This document shows positions 19,392 through 29,103 of a stretch of DNA of 64,000 nt, piece after piece (the stretch's first letter is position 1; each line of letters begins with the position of its first letter). Made by a program: the position numbers and the translations under genes. Under the pieces are notes generated by a model, which was not told the origin of the DNA, ran no database searches, and saw nothing but the letters and a program-made list of their open reading frames with translations. The DNA comes from Gracilaria vermiculophylla (lineage: Eukaryota; Rhodophyta; Florideophyceae; Gracilariales; Gracilariaceae), in the NCBI GenBank assembly GCA_019155205.2, contig JAHNZQ020000079.1, positions 998,436-1,062,435 on the forward strand, written 5' to 3'.

Positions 19392-21221
19392 TTATGTGCC
19401 GCCGCGGCGCAGCGGCGCCACCGGCGCCCCCGCCGTCTCGCAGCTGTACGCGTAGCTGACCAGAAAGTCTCTCGGGAGCGGATTGTTGGCCAGATTACGT
19501 AACGGCCACAGCACGCTCTCCGTGTACGCCGGGCAGTCCTCGTCCTCGTCCATGCGGATGCTCCGCCACTCGTCCTGGTTGAAGTTGCGCAGGTCGCCCA
19601 TCTCCGGCGGCGGCAGCACCTCCGTCACCACCGCCGGCACCTCCCCCTTCGCCAGCGCCATCCAGTCCAGCTCCTTGAAGAACGGGTGCGCGCACACCTC
19701 CGCAATGCCCTGCGGCCCGCACCCCAGCCGCCGCTTGGGGTCGATCTCGATCAGCGCCGTCACCAGCGACATGGCCTGCTCCGACATCACGTCCGAGTAC
19801 CAGATGATGGGCTCCTTGGACGCAAAGATGTTGTCGCGCGCCTCCTGCAGGCTCTGCGCCACGCGCGGCGGCCGCCCAATCATGATGTGGTACAGAAACG
19901 TGCCCAGCGCCCACAGGTCGCACGACGGCCCGTACCCCACCTCCTCCAGAATCTCCGCCGCCGCGTAGCTGAACGTGCCGCACACCGTGCGCGTCAGCGC
20001 CTCCTCGGCCGCCAGCATCTTGCACAGCCCAAAGTCGGCCAGCCGCACGCGCCCGTCGCCGTCCAGCAGCACGTTCTCGGGCTTGAGGTCGCGGAACACA
20101 ATGCACCGGTCGTGCAGCGCCTTGAGCCCGAGCAGCACCTGCGCCGTGATGATGCGCGCCTGCTGCTCCGAGATGCCGCCGCCGTGCACGTCCACAAAGT
20201 TGTACACGTCGCCGCCCTCGCAGAACTCGGTGGCCAGGTACAGCTTGTCGGCGGTCTGGAACGCGTGGCGCAGCTTGACGATGAACGCCGCGTCGTTCAT
20301 GTGCTGGTGCGCCATGCGCTCGTCCACGGCGTGGCGGAACTCGGACGCCGAGTGGCCGAACGAGCCGCCCTTCTTGCTCATGCACTTGAGCGCCAGCTTG
20401 CGGCCCGTCTTGGCGTCGCGCACCAGGAACACCTTGCCGCTGGCGCCCTCGCCGATGGGCGCGATGAGGTGGAAGTCGGACAGGCGCGGCTGGCGCATGA
20501 GGCTGATTTGGCGCAGCTCGGTGGCCCACTTCTCGGCGTCGGCCTCCGACTTGAGGCGCAGCTGGATGGTGTACCCGTTCTTGGCGATGTTCACGTTGTG
20601 CTCCACGGCGCCGCGGCGGTTGACGACGGTGTCGGCCGACGACACGGCGCAGCCCACCGGCGAGAACATCTCCTTGACGGCGTCGCACTTGTTGAGGTAC
20701 AGCAGCACGGCGTTGGCGCGGATCTGCGCAAAGCGCTTGACCACGCTGCGGCGGAACATCCACTTGGTGATGGGGCCGTGCGCCAGGCCGGGCGCGGCGT
20801 GCACGGCGACGTACAGCCAGCCCTCGGCGCGCACGGGCATCTTGGCGAGCAGCGCGAGCGGGTCGACGTGCACGGGGGTGTTGCGCTCGCGCATCACGCC
20901 CTGCTCGCGGAAGAAGGCCATGCGCCTGGGGCGCGGGGCGGCGGGCGCGGGCTGCACGGGCGCGGGCGCGGGCGCGGGCTTGGGCTGGGCGCGCATGCTG
21001 GCGCGCTTGGGCAGCAGGTTGGCGGCGGCGATGGAGGGGATGGAGGAGTGGTGGGGGGGGTCGGGGTCGTGCATGCGCGACTTGGAGCGGCGCTTGATGC
21101 TGCGGAGGGAGAAGCGGCGGGGGAGGGGCATGGCGACGCCGGAGACGGGGGCGATGCTGCCGGAGCGGCGGTCGTGGGGGGGAATGCGGACGGGGATAGA
21201 GTGGGTGCGATCGGGGTGCAT
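19392..21221 (-). CDS. PH-domain AGC-type Ser/Thr protein kinase
   Basis: 609 residues. A disordered basic N-terminus is followed by a PH-like domain (about 133-241, AEGWLYV... to EKWATELRQI) and a kinase domain (about 250-515). Kinase motifs: glycine loop IGEGASGKV, LALKCMSKK (Lys279), IVFRDLKPENVLLD (Asp378), and ADFGLCK (396-398 DFG), whose FGLCK is typical of AGC kinases. The T-loop TRTVCGTFSYAAAE keeps the PDK1-type Thr (412), but the usual GTPEYLAPE is altered, with the Pro of APE replaced by Ala. The tail lacks a clear FxxF(S/T)F hydrophobic motif. The domain order is that of AKT/PKB; orthology is uncertain. All motifs needed for phosphotransfer are present. Confidence 0.85.
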   Translation of the reverse strand: MHPDRTHSIPVRIPPHDRRSGSIAPVSGVAMPLPRRFSLRSIKRRSKSRMHDPDPPHHSSIPSIAAANLLPKRASMRAQPKPAPAPAPVQPAPAAPRPRRMAFFREQGVMRERNTPVHVDPLALLAKMPVRAEGWLYVAVHAAPGLAHGPITKWMFRRSVVKRFAQIRANAVLLYLNKCDAVKEMFSPVGCAVSSADTVVNRRGAVEHNVNIAKNGYTIQLRLKSEADAEKWATELRQISLMRQPRLSDFHLIAPIGEGASGKVFLVRDAKTGRKLALKCMSKKGGSFGHSASEFRHAVDERMAHQHMNDAAFIVKLRHAFQTADKLYLATEFCEGGDVYNFVDVHGGGISEQQARIITAQVLLGLKALHDRCIVFRDLKPENVLLDGDGRVRLADFGLCKMLAAEEALTRTVCGTFSYAAAEILEEVGYGPSCDLWALGTFLYHIMIGRPPRVAQSLQEARDNIFASKEPIIWYSDVMSEQAMSLVTALIEIDPKRRLGCGPQGIAEVCAHPFFKELDWMALAKGEVPAVVTEVLPPPEMGDLRNFNQDEWRSIRMDEDEDCPAYTESVLWPLRNLANNPLPRDFLVSYAYSCETAGAPVAPLRRGGT

Positions 21222-21229
21222 GGCGAGGG

Positions 21230-21470
21230 GGTGGGGGAGGGGGGGTTAGGGGATGGGGGAGGGGATGAGGGGGTAGGTAGGGGAGCGGTGGGGGGGGGGG
21301 GGGTGTGGTTTGGTTGGTTGGAGAGGGGGGGAGGGACGGAGGCTGGGCGGGGGAAGGGGAGGAAGAGGAGGGGGTGGGGGCGGGAACGGATGCGGGGGTG
21401 GGGCGGCGGTGGCGCTGGGGGCGGCAAGCGGGTGGGGGGGGGGAGGTGGGGGCGGTGCTATGAAACGCTT
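21230..21470. repeat. G-rich tract upstream of the AGC kinase
   Basis: Dense runs of 4-12 G on the plus strand (C on the coding strand of the kinase), in its 5' region. Many GGG runs with short loops give G-quadruplex potential. 21471-21838 holds further GC-rich simple sequence and no gene. Confidence 0.7.
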
Positions 21471-21838
21471 TGAAGGCGTTGCGACGTGACGGGGGCGGGC
21501 CACATTGTGGGGGCGCGCGGCAGCGTGGCGCGGCGGCGGTGGCGGCGCGCGTGACGGCGCGTGACGGGGGCCATACGAAATTTTGAATTGAGGGCGCGGC
21601 TTACAGCGGTGGCTGAGGGGGCGGCGCGGCGGCGCGGCGGCGCGGCGGCGGGGGGCGGGGGGCGCGCGGCGGGAGGGGGGGGGGCGGCGGCGGCGCGCGC
21701 GCGGCGGTGAGCGCGAGCATCGCTTCTGGCGGCGCGGAGGTGGGCGCGCGCATCGCTTCTAGCGGCGCGCCGCTTCAAGAGCGGCGGCGCGCCGCTTCAA
21801 CAACGACGGCGGCGCGGCGGCGGCGCGCGCGCGCAACG

Positions 21839-22495
21839 ATGCGCCCGTGGCTCGCGCTGTGCGCCGCGCTGGCCGCCGCCGCCGCCTCCGTCGCCGCGGC
21901 CGCGCCGCCCGCCGTCGCCGCGGCCGCGCCGCCCGCCGCCGCCGACGCGCGCCGCGCCGCCGTCTTCGCGCCGTACGTGCGCAGCCGTGCCGCCGCGGCG
22001 CACGCGCAGCGCGCGCTGCTGCGCCGCCGCGCGCCGCCGCCGCCGCGCGCCAGCGCCGCCGCCGCCACCGAGCGCCGCCTGCGCGCGCTCATGCTCGCCG
22101 CGCCGCGCGCGCCCTCCGCGCCGCGCGCACGCCGCGCGCCGCCGCTGGCCGCCGGCCACACCTTCCTGCCGCTCGCGCGCGCCGCCGCGCAGCCGCCGCC
22201 CCCCGCGCGCGCGCCGCCGCCGCCCCCCGCGCGCGCGCCGCCGCCGCCGCCGCCGCCGCCGCGCGTCGCGCAGCACGTGGTGGACGCCGTGCTGTCGCAG
22301 CCGCCGCCGCGTGCGCCGCCGCGTGCGCCGCGCGCCGCGCGCCGCCGCGCCGCGCTCGCCGCCGCCGCGCTGGCGCTGGCGGCGCTGGTGGCGGCGCTGG
22401 CGGCGCTGCCGCGCCTGCTGCGCTGGCCGGCCGCACGCCGCCTGCGCCGCCGCGTGGCCGCCGCCGCCAAGACGCGCGCGCGCCTCTCCGCCTGA
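21839..22495 (+). CDS. Hypothetical Ala/Pro/Arg-rich membrane protein
   Basis: 218 residues from ATG 21839. MRPWLALCAALAAAAASVAAAAPP is a plausible signal peptide. The middle is Pro/Ala/Arg low complexity with PPPPPAR repeats, and a long Ala/Leu hydrophobic stretch (about 172-195) precedes a basic tail (RRLRRRV). That is the layout of a type I membrane protein. In DNA this GC-rich all six frames stay open for long distances, so the reading may be chance. No family recognised. Confidence 0.35.
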   Translation: MRPWLALCAALAAAAASVAAAAPPAVAAAAPPAAADARRAAVFAPYVRSRAAAAHAQRALLRRRAPPPPRASAAAATERRLRALMLAAPRAPSAPRARRAPPLAAGHTFLPLARAAAQPPPPARAPPPPPARAPPPPPPPPRVAQHVVDAVLSQPPPRAPPRAPRAARRRAALAAAALALAALVAALAALPRLLRWPAARRLRRRVAAAAKTRARLSA

Positions 22496-22788
22496 GCCCC
22501 CGCCGCCACTTCAGCGCCCTCTTTCACGGCGCCGCCGCGCGCGCTGCCGCCGCGCCGCGCGACGTGGCCGCGCCGCGCCGACGCTGTCGTGCATGCGCCA
22601 GCCCGTGCCGCCGCCGCAATTGCAACCGCTCCGCCGCGCCCGCGCGCCCGCTCTCAGCCGCGCGCGCCGCCGCGCGCGCAATAAGCCGCGCCGCGCCGCG
22701 CGCGCGCACCCACCGCCCCCCTCGCTCGCCGCCGCACCGCACCGCCTCGCGTCGCACCGCCTCGCCTCGCCCCGCCGCGCCCACCGCC

Positions 22789-23045
22789 ATGTCGTGCAAG
22801 CTGCCCGCCGCCCACCGCCACCGCCCGTCCGCCGACTCCGCGTCCGACGTCCACAGCGTCCACAGCCTGTGCCGCGCCCCCGACCGCGCCCCCGCACCGC
22901 CCCTCTCGCCCGCCGCCTGCACCGACCCCGGCGAGCTGTCCTCCGCGTCGCCCGCCTCCTCGCACGGCCCCGAGCTCCCGCCGTGGAGCATTTGGGACGT
23001 CACCCCGGTCGTGCGCGCCGTCGACTCTCTGTTCGACACCCACTC

Positions 23046-23086
<41 letters not shown>

Positions 23087-23244
23087 CTGCCCACACGCGC
23101 CGCTCGCGCCGGAAGGACGGCAGGCCCCGCACCAGCATGAACGACGCCAACGTCATCTACACCGCCGACTTGATTGACCCCCTGCAACTGCTGTCCATCT
23201 TGAACCTCAACAGGTGCCCATCCGTCCCCAACCCGCTGCTCTAG
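22789..23244 (+). CDS. Hypothetical protein with (Arg-Ala) repeat
   Basis: 151 residues from ATG 22789 (context CCGCCATGT). Ser/His-rich N-terminus (SADSASDVHSVHSLCRAP), a mixed-composition middle with PPWSIWDVTPVVRAVDSLFD, an (AR)n run from a 6-bp DNA repeat (about 23044-23090), and a C-terminus of normal composition (SMNDANVIYTADLIDP). The normal-composition parts argue that it is a real gene in this frame. No family recognised. The flanks 22496-22788 and 23245-23607 hold only GC-rich leader and trailer sequence. Confidence 0.5.
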
Positions 23245-23607
23245 GCGGCCGCCTGCGCCACGCCGCGCTGTGCCGCGCCTGTCGTCCCACCAGGTGTCCG
23301 CCGCCGCCGCACCTCACTCTCATCCAACCATAACATTTCTTATCTTCGTACTTACCACCTAAACCGTTACTTAAAAAAAAGTCGCATATTTTTCACTTGC
23401 GCGCCAACGGCGCCCACGCCCAAACCGCACCGCAATCGCCGCGGCGCGCCGCTGATCCGCGCCTGTAGAGCCTCGCCGCGCTGCGCCTGTACAGCGACGC
23501 CGCGCTGCGCCCATCGCTTGCGCCCCCATCCGCCTCCTCTAACCGCTTCGGTCCCCCGTCGCACCCAACCGTCGCCCCCCTCCGCTGTCCCAAGCGCCGC
23601 CCGCAAC

Positions 23608-24654
23608 ATGTCGCCCCCAGCCTTCGCGTCCCCCGTCCCCATCCGCGCCTCGGCCCGCCCGCAGCAGCTGCGCCGCGCCCCGCGCATGGTCGCCGCGCGC
23701 ACGTCGTCCACCTCGGCCGATGCCCCGCTGTCCACCCCGGCGCCCGCCGCCGCCGCCGCCCAGCTGCACCCCTTCTTCGGCCGCGTCATCACCGCCATGG
23801 TCACCCCGTTCAAGCCAAACTCCTCTGAGATCGACTACAACACCGCCGAGCAGCTCGCCTCGCACCTCGTGTCCTTCGGGTCCGACGCCCTCGTCATCGC
23901 CGGCACCACCGGCGAGTCGCCCACCCTCACCTGGTCCGAGCAGTACGAGCTCTTCACCGTCGTGCGCAACGCCGTCGGCCACCGCACCAAGCTCATCGCC
24001 GGCGCGGGCTCCAACTCCACCGCCGAGGCCGTCGAGGCCACGCGCCGCGCCAGCAAGCTCGGCCTGGACGCCACGCTGCAGGTCGTGCCCTACTACAACA
24101 AGCCCCCGCAGGAGGGCATGTACCAGCACTTTGCGCACATTGCACACGCCGAGCCGGACCTCCCCGTCATGCTGTACAACATCCCGTCGCGCACCGGCGT
24201 CAACATGCAGCCGCACACCATCGCGCGCCTGTCGCACATCGCCAACGTCATCGCCGTCAAGCAGGCCACCGCCGACATGGAGCAGCTGCAGAATGTGCGC
24301 GCCGCCACTGCGTCCGACTTCCACATCTACGCCGGCGATGACGCCCTCACCCTGCCCTTCCTCTCCATGGGCGCCTCCGGCGTCGTCAGCGTGGCCAGCC
24401 ATTTTGTCGGCCCGCAGATTCAGCACCTCGTCAAGTCGTACATTGAAGGCGACGTTTCAACCGCCACGCAAATCCACATGCGCTACGCCAAGTTGTTTTC
24501 GGATCTGTTTTGTATGACCAACCCCATACCGACAAAGACCGCCCTTCGTCTTCTGGGCTGGAATGTTGGCGGCTGCCGACTTCCGCTCGTCGACGCCACC
24601 CCGGACGTGGAGCAACGACTTGCGCGATTGTTGCGCGAACTAGCTTTGCTGTGA
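23608..24654 (+). CDS. dapA: 4-hydroxy-tetrahydrodipicolinate synthase, plastid
   Basis: 348 residues from ATG 23608. DapA condenses pyruvate with aspartate semialdehyde, the first committed step of the diaminopimelate route to lysine. The first about 50 residues (ASPVPIRASARPQQLRRAPR, then Ser/Thr/Ala) are a plastid transit peptide. The TIM barrel follows: ITAMVTPFK, VIAGTTGESPTL (Thr-Thr pair), VVPYYNKPPQEG, MLYNIPSRTGV (active-site Tyr) and VIAVKQATADM (Schiff-base Lys), then YAGDDALTLPFLSMGA. All catalytic residues are present. The stop lies 68 bp from the stop of the convergent FHA gene. GC content falls within the last 200 bases, marking the edge of the island. Confidence 0.95.
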   Translation: MSPPAFASPVPIRASARPQQLRRAPRMVAARTSSTSADAPLSTPAPAAAAAQLHPFFGRVITAMVTPFKPNSSEIDYNTAEQLASHLVSFGSDALVIAGTTGESPTLTWSEQYELFTVVRNAVGHRTKLIAGAGSNSTAEAVEATRRASKLGLDATLQVVPYYNKPPQEGMYQHFAHIAHAEPDLPVMLYNIPSRTGVNMQPHTIARLSHIANVIAVKQATADMEQLQNVRAATASDFHIYAGDDALTLPFLSMGASGVVSVASHFVGPQIQHLVKSYIEGDVSTATQIHMRYAKLFSDLFCMTNPIPTKTALRLLGWNVGGCRLPLVDATPDVEQRLARLLRELALL

Positions 24655-24722
24655 CAGCTCAGCTGCCGCTTACCCACCTTAACAGTTTCGTTTACGTGTC
24701 TATCAATACGAACATATTAGTA

Positions 24723-27218
24723 TTAGTCACTTCCACTCTCGCTATCAGTAGCATAAGCCGCACTAAACCCCGCTGGCGCTCTGTCCCTCTCTTCCTCTTC
24801 CTCTGTCGACTCCCCCGCCCTCGTGCCTCCTCCGTCTTCACCGTTGGCTTCAGCTTGCTGCGGCCCTCCATCGGTTTCCTCCCATTCCATCTCCACCTCC
24901 TCGCCGTCGTCTTCCACCAGCTCTTCGACCACTTCTTCTTCCCATTCTGTTTCCGCTTGCTGTCCCACGTCGCTCTCGTCCATCACAGGAGTCCTTGGCA
25001 CCTCAAGCTCAATGTCCGCAGCGTCCTTCTCCACAGCCTTTTGCACCATGAGCGACCTTCTTTTCGCCTTTCGTCTCTCGTTCTTCCTCATCGTCTTCCG
25101 TCTCTTGGCCAGCTTCTTCTCCTCCGAAGCAACCATGTTCGCCAGATCGCGCACACGCTTCATGACGGCGGGGCCCGTCGGCTGCACGCAGTACGACGGT
25201 TCATCGTCGTTGCGGATCATTTCGCGCATTTCCTCGAACGCCTCCAGCTCCGGGTCTTGCCAGATCTCGTTCCACTGGCTCACTCCGTGCAAGGCAACGC
25301 CCTTCATCAGCGCCTCGTCGTGATATCCTTGCCGCCACCACTGGGGCAAATCGCGCACTCGCTCGTTGCTCACGTTCTCCAGACGCGCGAGCACTGCTTG
25401 GCCGGCCTCGCTGTCCATCTGCTTCGCCGCCTCGTGGATGCCCATGCGCACCCTCAGCTTCTGCGCCGTGACCAGTCCGAGTAGCTTGTCTTCTTTTGAT
25501 ATCTTTTTGTCCTCTTCGTCATCGTCGCTGGGCCCGTATATGCCGCTCTCTCGCTTCTTCTGTCTCGACTTTGCCGTGTTTTCGCACACAATGCAAAAGC
25601 ACCCCTTTCTGTGTTTTGTTCGCGGTCCTTTTCTCTTCTTTTCCTCTTCCTCGTGGCTCAGCAAGTTGTGCACGTCGGTCATGAAGCGTCGGTAATGCTC
25701 CGTGATGGCAATGTCGTCTCTTTGCTTCAGGGGAGCGATGCGGCGGAAGCGACCCCATTCGAATTTGGTGATAGCACCGTTTGCGTCGTAGATTGGAACC
25801 ACCCCGACGGTGAACAGAGCTCTAGCAAAGTCTGACTTTTCTTTCTTGGTCCATTCGTCCGATGAGTCGTACTCGTCAACAGACTCCTCCGTGTTCCGAC
25901 CTTTCTTGCGACGCTTCTTTTTGAATTGGCCCTCCGACTTTCCTGTACTGAGCTTTCGCTTCTTTGATGGCGGGGGGAAGAAGAGCGGATTGTACTGGGG
26001 CTCTTTGAGTATTTCAAAGGACGATTCCTCTTCCTCACTTTCAGATTCTGTTTCAGCCTCTTCGATGATTCTCATCGCAGATTCCTTGAGGCCTTTTCTG
26101 TTCTTAAATGCTTCAGGGCCAGAGGGAACTCCCATCGCTTTTGTGAGTTTTTCATCCCTGTCAGAGGCATAAGACCGTCCCCAAGATCGGCGCCCTCGGC
26201 CACCCCTCCCCCTTCCCCCACCTCGAGACCCCCTCTTTCCCCCCGACTGACGAGCGCTCCTAGAATGGTCTGCTGCGGTTCTTGCGGCTATTATTCGCTT
26301 TTCGAGCAGCTCAATGTTGTTGATGCAAAACTTTGTATCGATTGGCTGCAGAAAGTGCAACGTGGAATCCCCTAGTCCCAGGATGCTTCTTCGTCTCAGA
26401 GGTATAGGTGGCGACGATGCATATAAAGGAGCCCCGTTGACGAGCATTGGAATGCGAGATAGGCAGTTGACCTTCCAACACCTTCTCACGTTGTCCCACC
26501 AGAGCTTGGCATGTAGGCGGGACACATATCGCCCTTCTGACTTGATTTGGCAATCTGCTCCAAAGCCTAACCGGCCTATCGTGACTTCCTGCTTCCGAAC
26601 AAGATAGTCGGCTGCGCCTTTTCCAGCCCCGGTTATACGCGCGTACCCAATTGAACCCATGTCAACGCCATGTGACTCCATGAGCCTCGTCGCCCTTTGA
26701 AGGATTGGATTTGATTGAAGTTCGCTTGGTTTCTGGATGGGCGCTTTCTGCCCTTCTGACTCATTTTCGGTCTCATTGTCAAACCTTCCATAATCATACG
26801 AAGAACTAGGACTTCGCTGAGGGCTAGGAGTATATTGATTGTACATTCCGCCATCTTCTTCTTCGGTCTGAAGACGATCTTGATCGATTTGATCGTCTTC
26901 CTCTTCTGACTCGCTCACTGTGGCATCATCTTCTTCCATGCGGTCGATTCCGTTTTGCTCTCTGTCCCTCCTGTCTTTGCCAACCATTCCAGTGTGCTCT
27001 ACACTGGGCGGCACATCTGAGTAGTTATCGTCACTCACGCCTTGGTAGCCACCTTGGCTTGGATCGTCTCTTGGGGGCTCCACGTCTCGATGATGGGAAG
27101 TGACTTCATTTCCATTGTTCTGTTCATCGATTGTGTCCACAGAATAATGCGAATCTGAATATTCCGAGGAGCTCGGACTCGCATTTGCTCGCTTCCGACC
27201 ACCTCCACGCGGGTTCAT
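24723..27218 (-). CDS. FHA-domain protein with CHD6-9-like C-terminal module
   Basis: 831 residues from ATG 27218, the first ATG of the frame. An acidic, Ser-rich N-terminus leads to an FHA domain (about 192-290: TIGRLGFGADCQI, YVSRLHAKL, LVNGAPL) that should bind phospho-Thr. Next comes an RGG-type run (about 330-350) and a basic/acidic linker. At about 465-540, WTKKEKSDFARALFTVGV, then FEWGRFRRIAPLKQRDD, matches the SANT-like segment of CHD6-9 remodellers (WTRREEADFYRVVSTFGV type). DLPQWWRQGYHDEALMKGVALHGVSQW (about 645-672) matches their SLIDE-like segment, ending at DPELEAF. Chromodomains and the Snf2 ATPase are missing. Basic NLS-like runs (KKRKLS, KKKRRKKGR) place it in the nucleus. Probable chromatin adaptor; function is inferred. 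Confidence 0.75.
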   Translation of the reverse strand: MNPRGGGRKRANASPSSSEYSDSHYSVDTIDEQNNGNEVTSHHRDVEPPRDDPSQGGYQGVSDDNYSDVPPSVEHTGMVGKDRRDREQNGIDRMEEDDATVSESEEEDDQIDQDRLQTEEEDGGMYNQYTPSPQRSPSSSYDYGRFDNETENESEGQKAPIQKPSELQSNPILQRATRLMESHGVDMGSIGYARITGAGKGAADYLVRKQEVTIGRLGFGADCQIKSEGRYVSRLHAKLWWDNVRRCWKVNCLSRIPMLVNGAPLYASSPPIPLRRRSILGLGDSTLHFLQPIDTKFCINNIELLEKRIIAARTAADHSRSARQSGGKRGSRGGGRGRGGRGRRSWGRSYASDRDEKLTKAMGVPSGPEAFKNRKGLKESAMRIIEEAETESESEEEESSFEILKEPQYNPLFFPPPSKKRKLSTGKSEGQFKKKRRKKGRNTEESVDEYDSSDEWTKKEKSDFARALFTVGVVPIYDANGAITKFEWGRFRRIAPLKQRDDIAITEHYRRFMTDVHNLLSHEEEEKKRKGPRTKHRKGCFCIVCENTAKSRQKKRESGIYGPSDDDEEDKKISKEDKLLGLVTAQKLRVRMGIHEAAKQMDSEAGQAVLARLENVSNERVRDLPQWWRQGYHDEALMKGVALHGVSQWNEIWQDPELEAFEEMREMIRNDDEPSYCVQPTGPAVMKRVRDLANMVASEEKKLAKRRKTMRKNERRKAKRRSLMVQKAVEKDAADIELEVPRTPVMDESDVGQQAETEWEEEVVEELVEDDGEEVEMEWEETDGGPQQAEANGEDGGGTRAGESTEEEEERDRAPAGFSAAYATDSESGSD

Positions 27219-29103
27219 TCTTCGTGCGCGACAAGTGAATCTCAATAGGCTGAGGCTTTGCGTAACGTAATGAACCACTTAATTGAGTTCGCGCCTGTAC
27301 TCGCTACACGCCAACCAAGTGCCTTCGTTGTACATGCGCGGTTCTGCCGAGAAATGATCCGAATACACTCCAACACATTCGAAATTTCTGGCGGTGGAAC
27401 TAGGGCACCCTCCGATTTATTTTCGGGAAGACCAGAAACAACAGCCCCTCCCTACTCGAGTAGAAGCGACCGCGGCAGACCTTTTTGCGGGAAATGAAAT
27501 CAGTTCGAAATAAGAGGCTTGACCAGGACGGTGAACGAACGCCTCAGAAGAAAGCAAAAATATCGATTTTGAATCGTGAAGATTCGGCGCAAATTGCCCC
27601 GTCGAGTCCACGATAGGTGACTTGTGGTGTTCGAGGCAACTTCGTTCTCCTTCCAACGGTCAAGGACGAGACACAACTCTGAGCAGAACTCCAAGTTTGA
27701 ACTTCTGCCTCTTCTCTCGGCGGCGAAACACCTGGGAGCCGCGGGGTGGTGAACGACATCGAGTAATTCCTCACATGTACATTTCCAGCCTTTTCTCAAC
27801 AGAGAGAGAACACGGTGAACAATTGGGACGTTCGTGAGCAGACGCCCTCCAGGCCTAAAGCAGCACAAGGATCGTGTGCGACTTTCCGCTCGTGAAGAAG
27901 GAACGGCCAGATGTCTGTCTGGTGAGGCAATATGTGGGTGCGAGTCGGTTCAGGATGCTACACTGCACCGCCCTCGACGACACATGGAATCGCGTAAACG
28001 CTCCAAGGCTGTGGGCTCAATTGCATTTCTTTTATGAAGAACACGCGGACTGCGAAGTTGTAGGCAAGTGAATGATGCTATTTGACTGAACAGTCTTTGC
28101 AAATCCCTCCACGACGATCAGAAATAGAATTACCAAGCTGCATTTCAATCTCGATCGCAACACATAGCTTACTTGTACTTCAAACTTACGGTTCCAACGT
28201 CAGAACAGGAAAAATAAATTCAGTCTCCAAAAAGAAGAAGATAGCAATAATTATTCGGGAACCAAGCGCTAAGACCAAAGTTAACAAAGAAGCTTTATTA
28301 AGTTACAAAGAACAAGTAATCGAGAAACCAACGCATTGAATTTATGAACAGAGTACAAACAACAGGAGGCAATCTTTTTGACTGACTTTAAAAACTCTTC
28401 GGGAATCGGCGGCACTTCTTTCTTGCCGTATTGTAGGTAGGTTCTTAAGAGTAGAATTCCTGGAAAAGCATTGTTTTGGATGATACTAGTACTATATATA
28501 TCATGGAATGTAACATGGGGAGTTCTGGCTTCCATAACCTCCTATACCACGATTACTTGAAGTCCTAATTCGCATAAAAGAAGAAGAATGAGAACGAAGA
28601 AGAGAGCTTCTTACTTGAAGTTGGAATCTTACTTTCAAAACTGGATTTCTCACTTTGGAACTGCCATTAGGGCCAAACAAATAAAACTTCAACTACGTCT
28701 GTTTGAAATTCACGGACCCACACTATGATAAACCGTGAAAGGTAAAGAGAGGAAACAGGCAAGTATGTGTCCTTAGAAGCTATGCAACACAATCCTGTAC
28801 AACGGAAAATGGCAAATCCTCCGCTATGTTCCAGGTACTGAATGATTCTCGTACCTCCATCTTCGTCGAACAAACCGAGCGCATTCGTCAGACGTCGTGT
28901 AGAACCAATGACAAGTAGCAAAAAAGGTGCTGCGCCGAGAACCTGAGCCAAACAACACCACCACAAAAAGGTTCTCATTTTAAATTTTAAATTCAAACAA
29001 GAAATGGATGCCTCTTTTCAGGACATGCGAAAACGACAATTGCACACACTCTACAGGCACTTGAACACCGTCGAGTAGCTCTTGTTTCCCCGAAGTCTCT
29101 TCT
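27219..29103. other. Intergenic, one possible small gene
   Basis: Apart from the possible membrane protein at 28667-28978, only short frames are present. The last 130 bp before SMC4 are AT-rich and could be a bidirectional promoter. Confidence 0.4.
28667..28978 (-). CDS. Possible small membrane protein
   Basis: 103 residues from ATG 28978. One clear hydrophobic segment near the start (LAQVLGAAPFLLLVIG) and a second weaker one (IFRCTGLCCIAS), with a tail of normal composition (SLYLSRFIIVWVREF). It is divergent to SMC4, with about 125 bp between start codons. No family recognised; it may be a chance frame. Confidence 0.3.
   Translation of the reverse strand: MRTFLWWCCLAQVLGAAPFLLLVIGSTRRLTNALGLFDEDGGTRIIQYLEHSGGFAIFRCTGLCCIASKDTYLPVSSLYLSRFIIVWVREFQTDVVEVLFVWP

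Noticed and set aside
19686..21473. 595- and 424-codon plus-strand frames opposite the AGC kinase
   Set aside because: Shadows in GC-rich DNA. The minus strand carries all kinase motifs in order.
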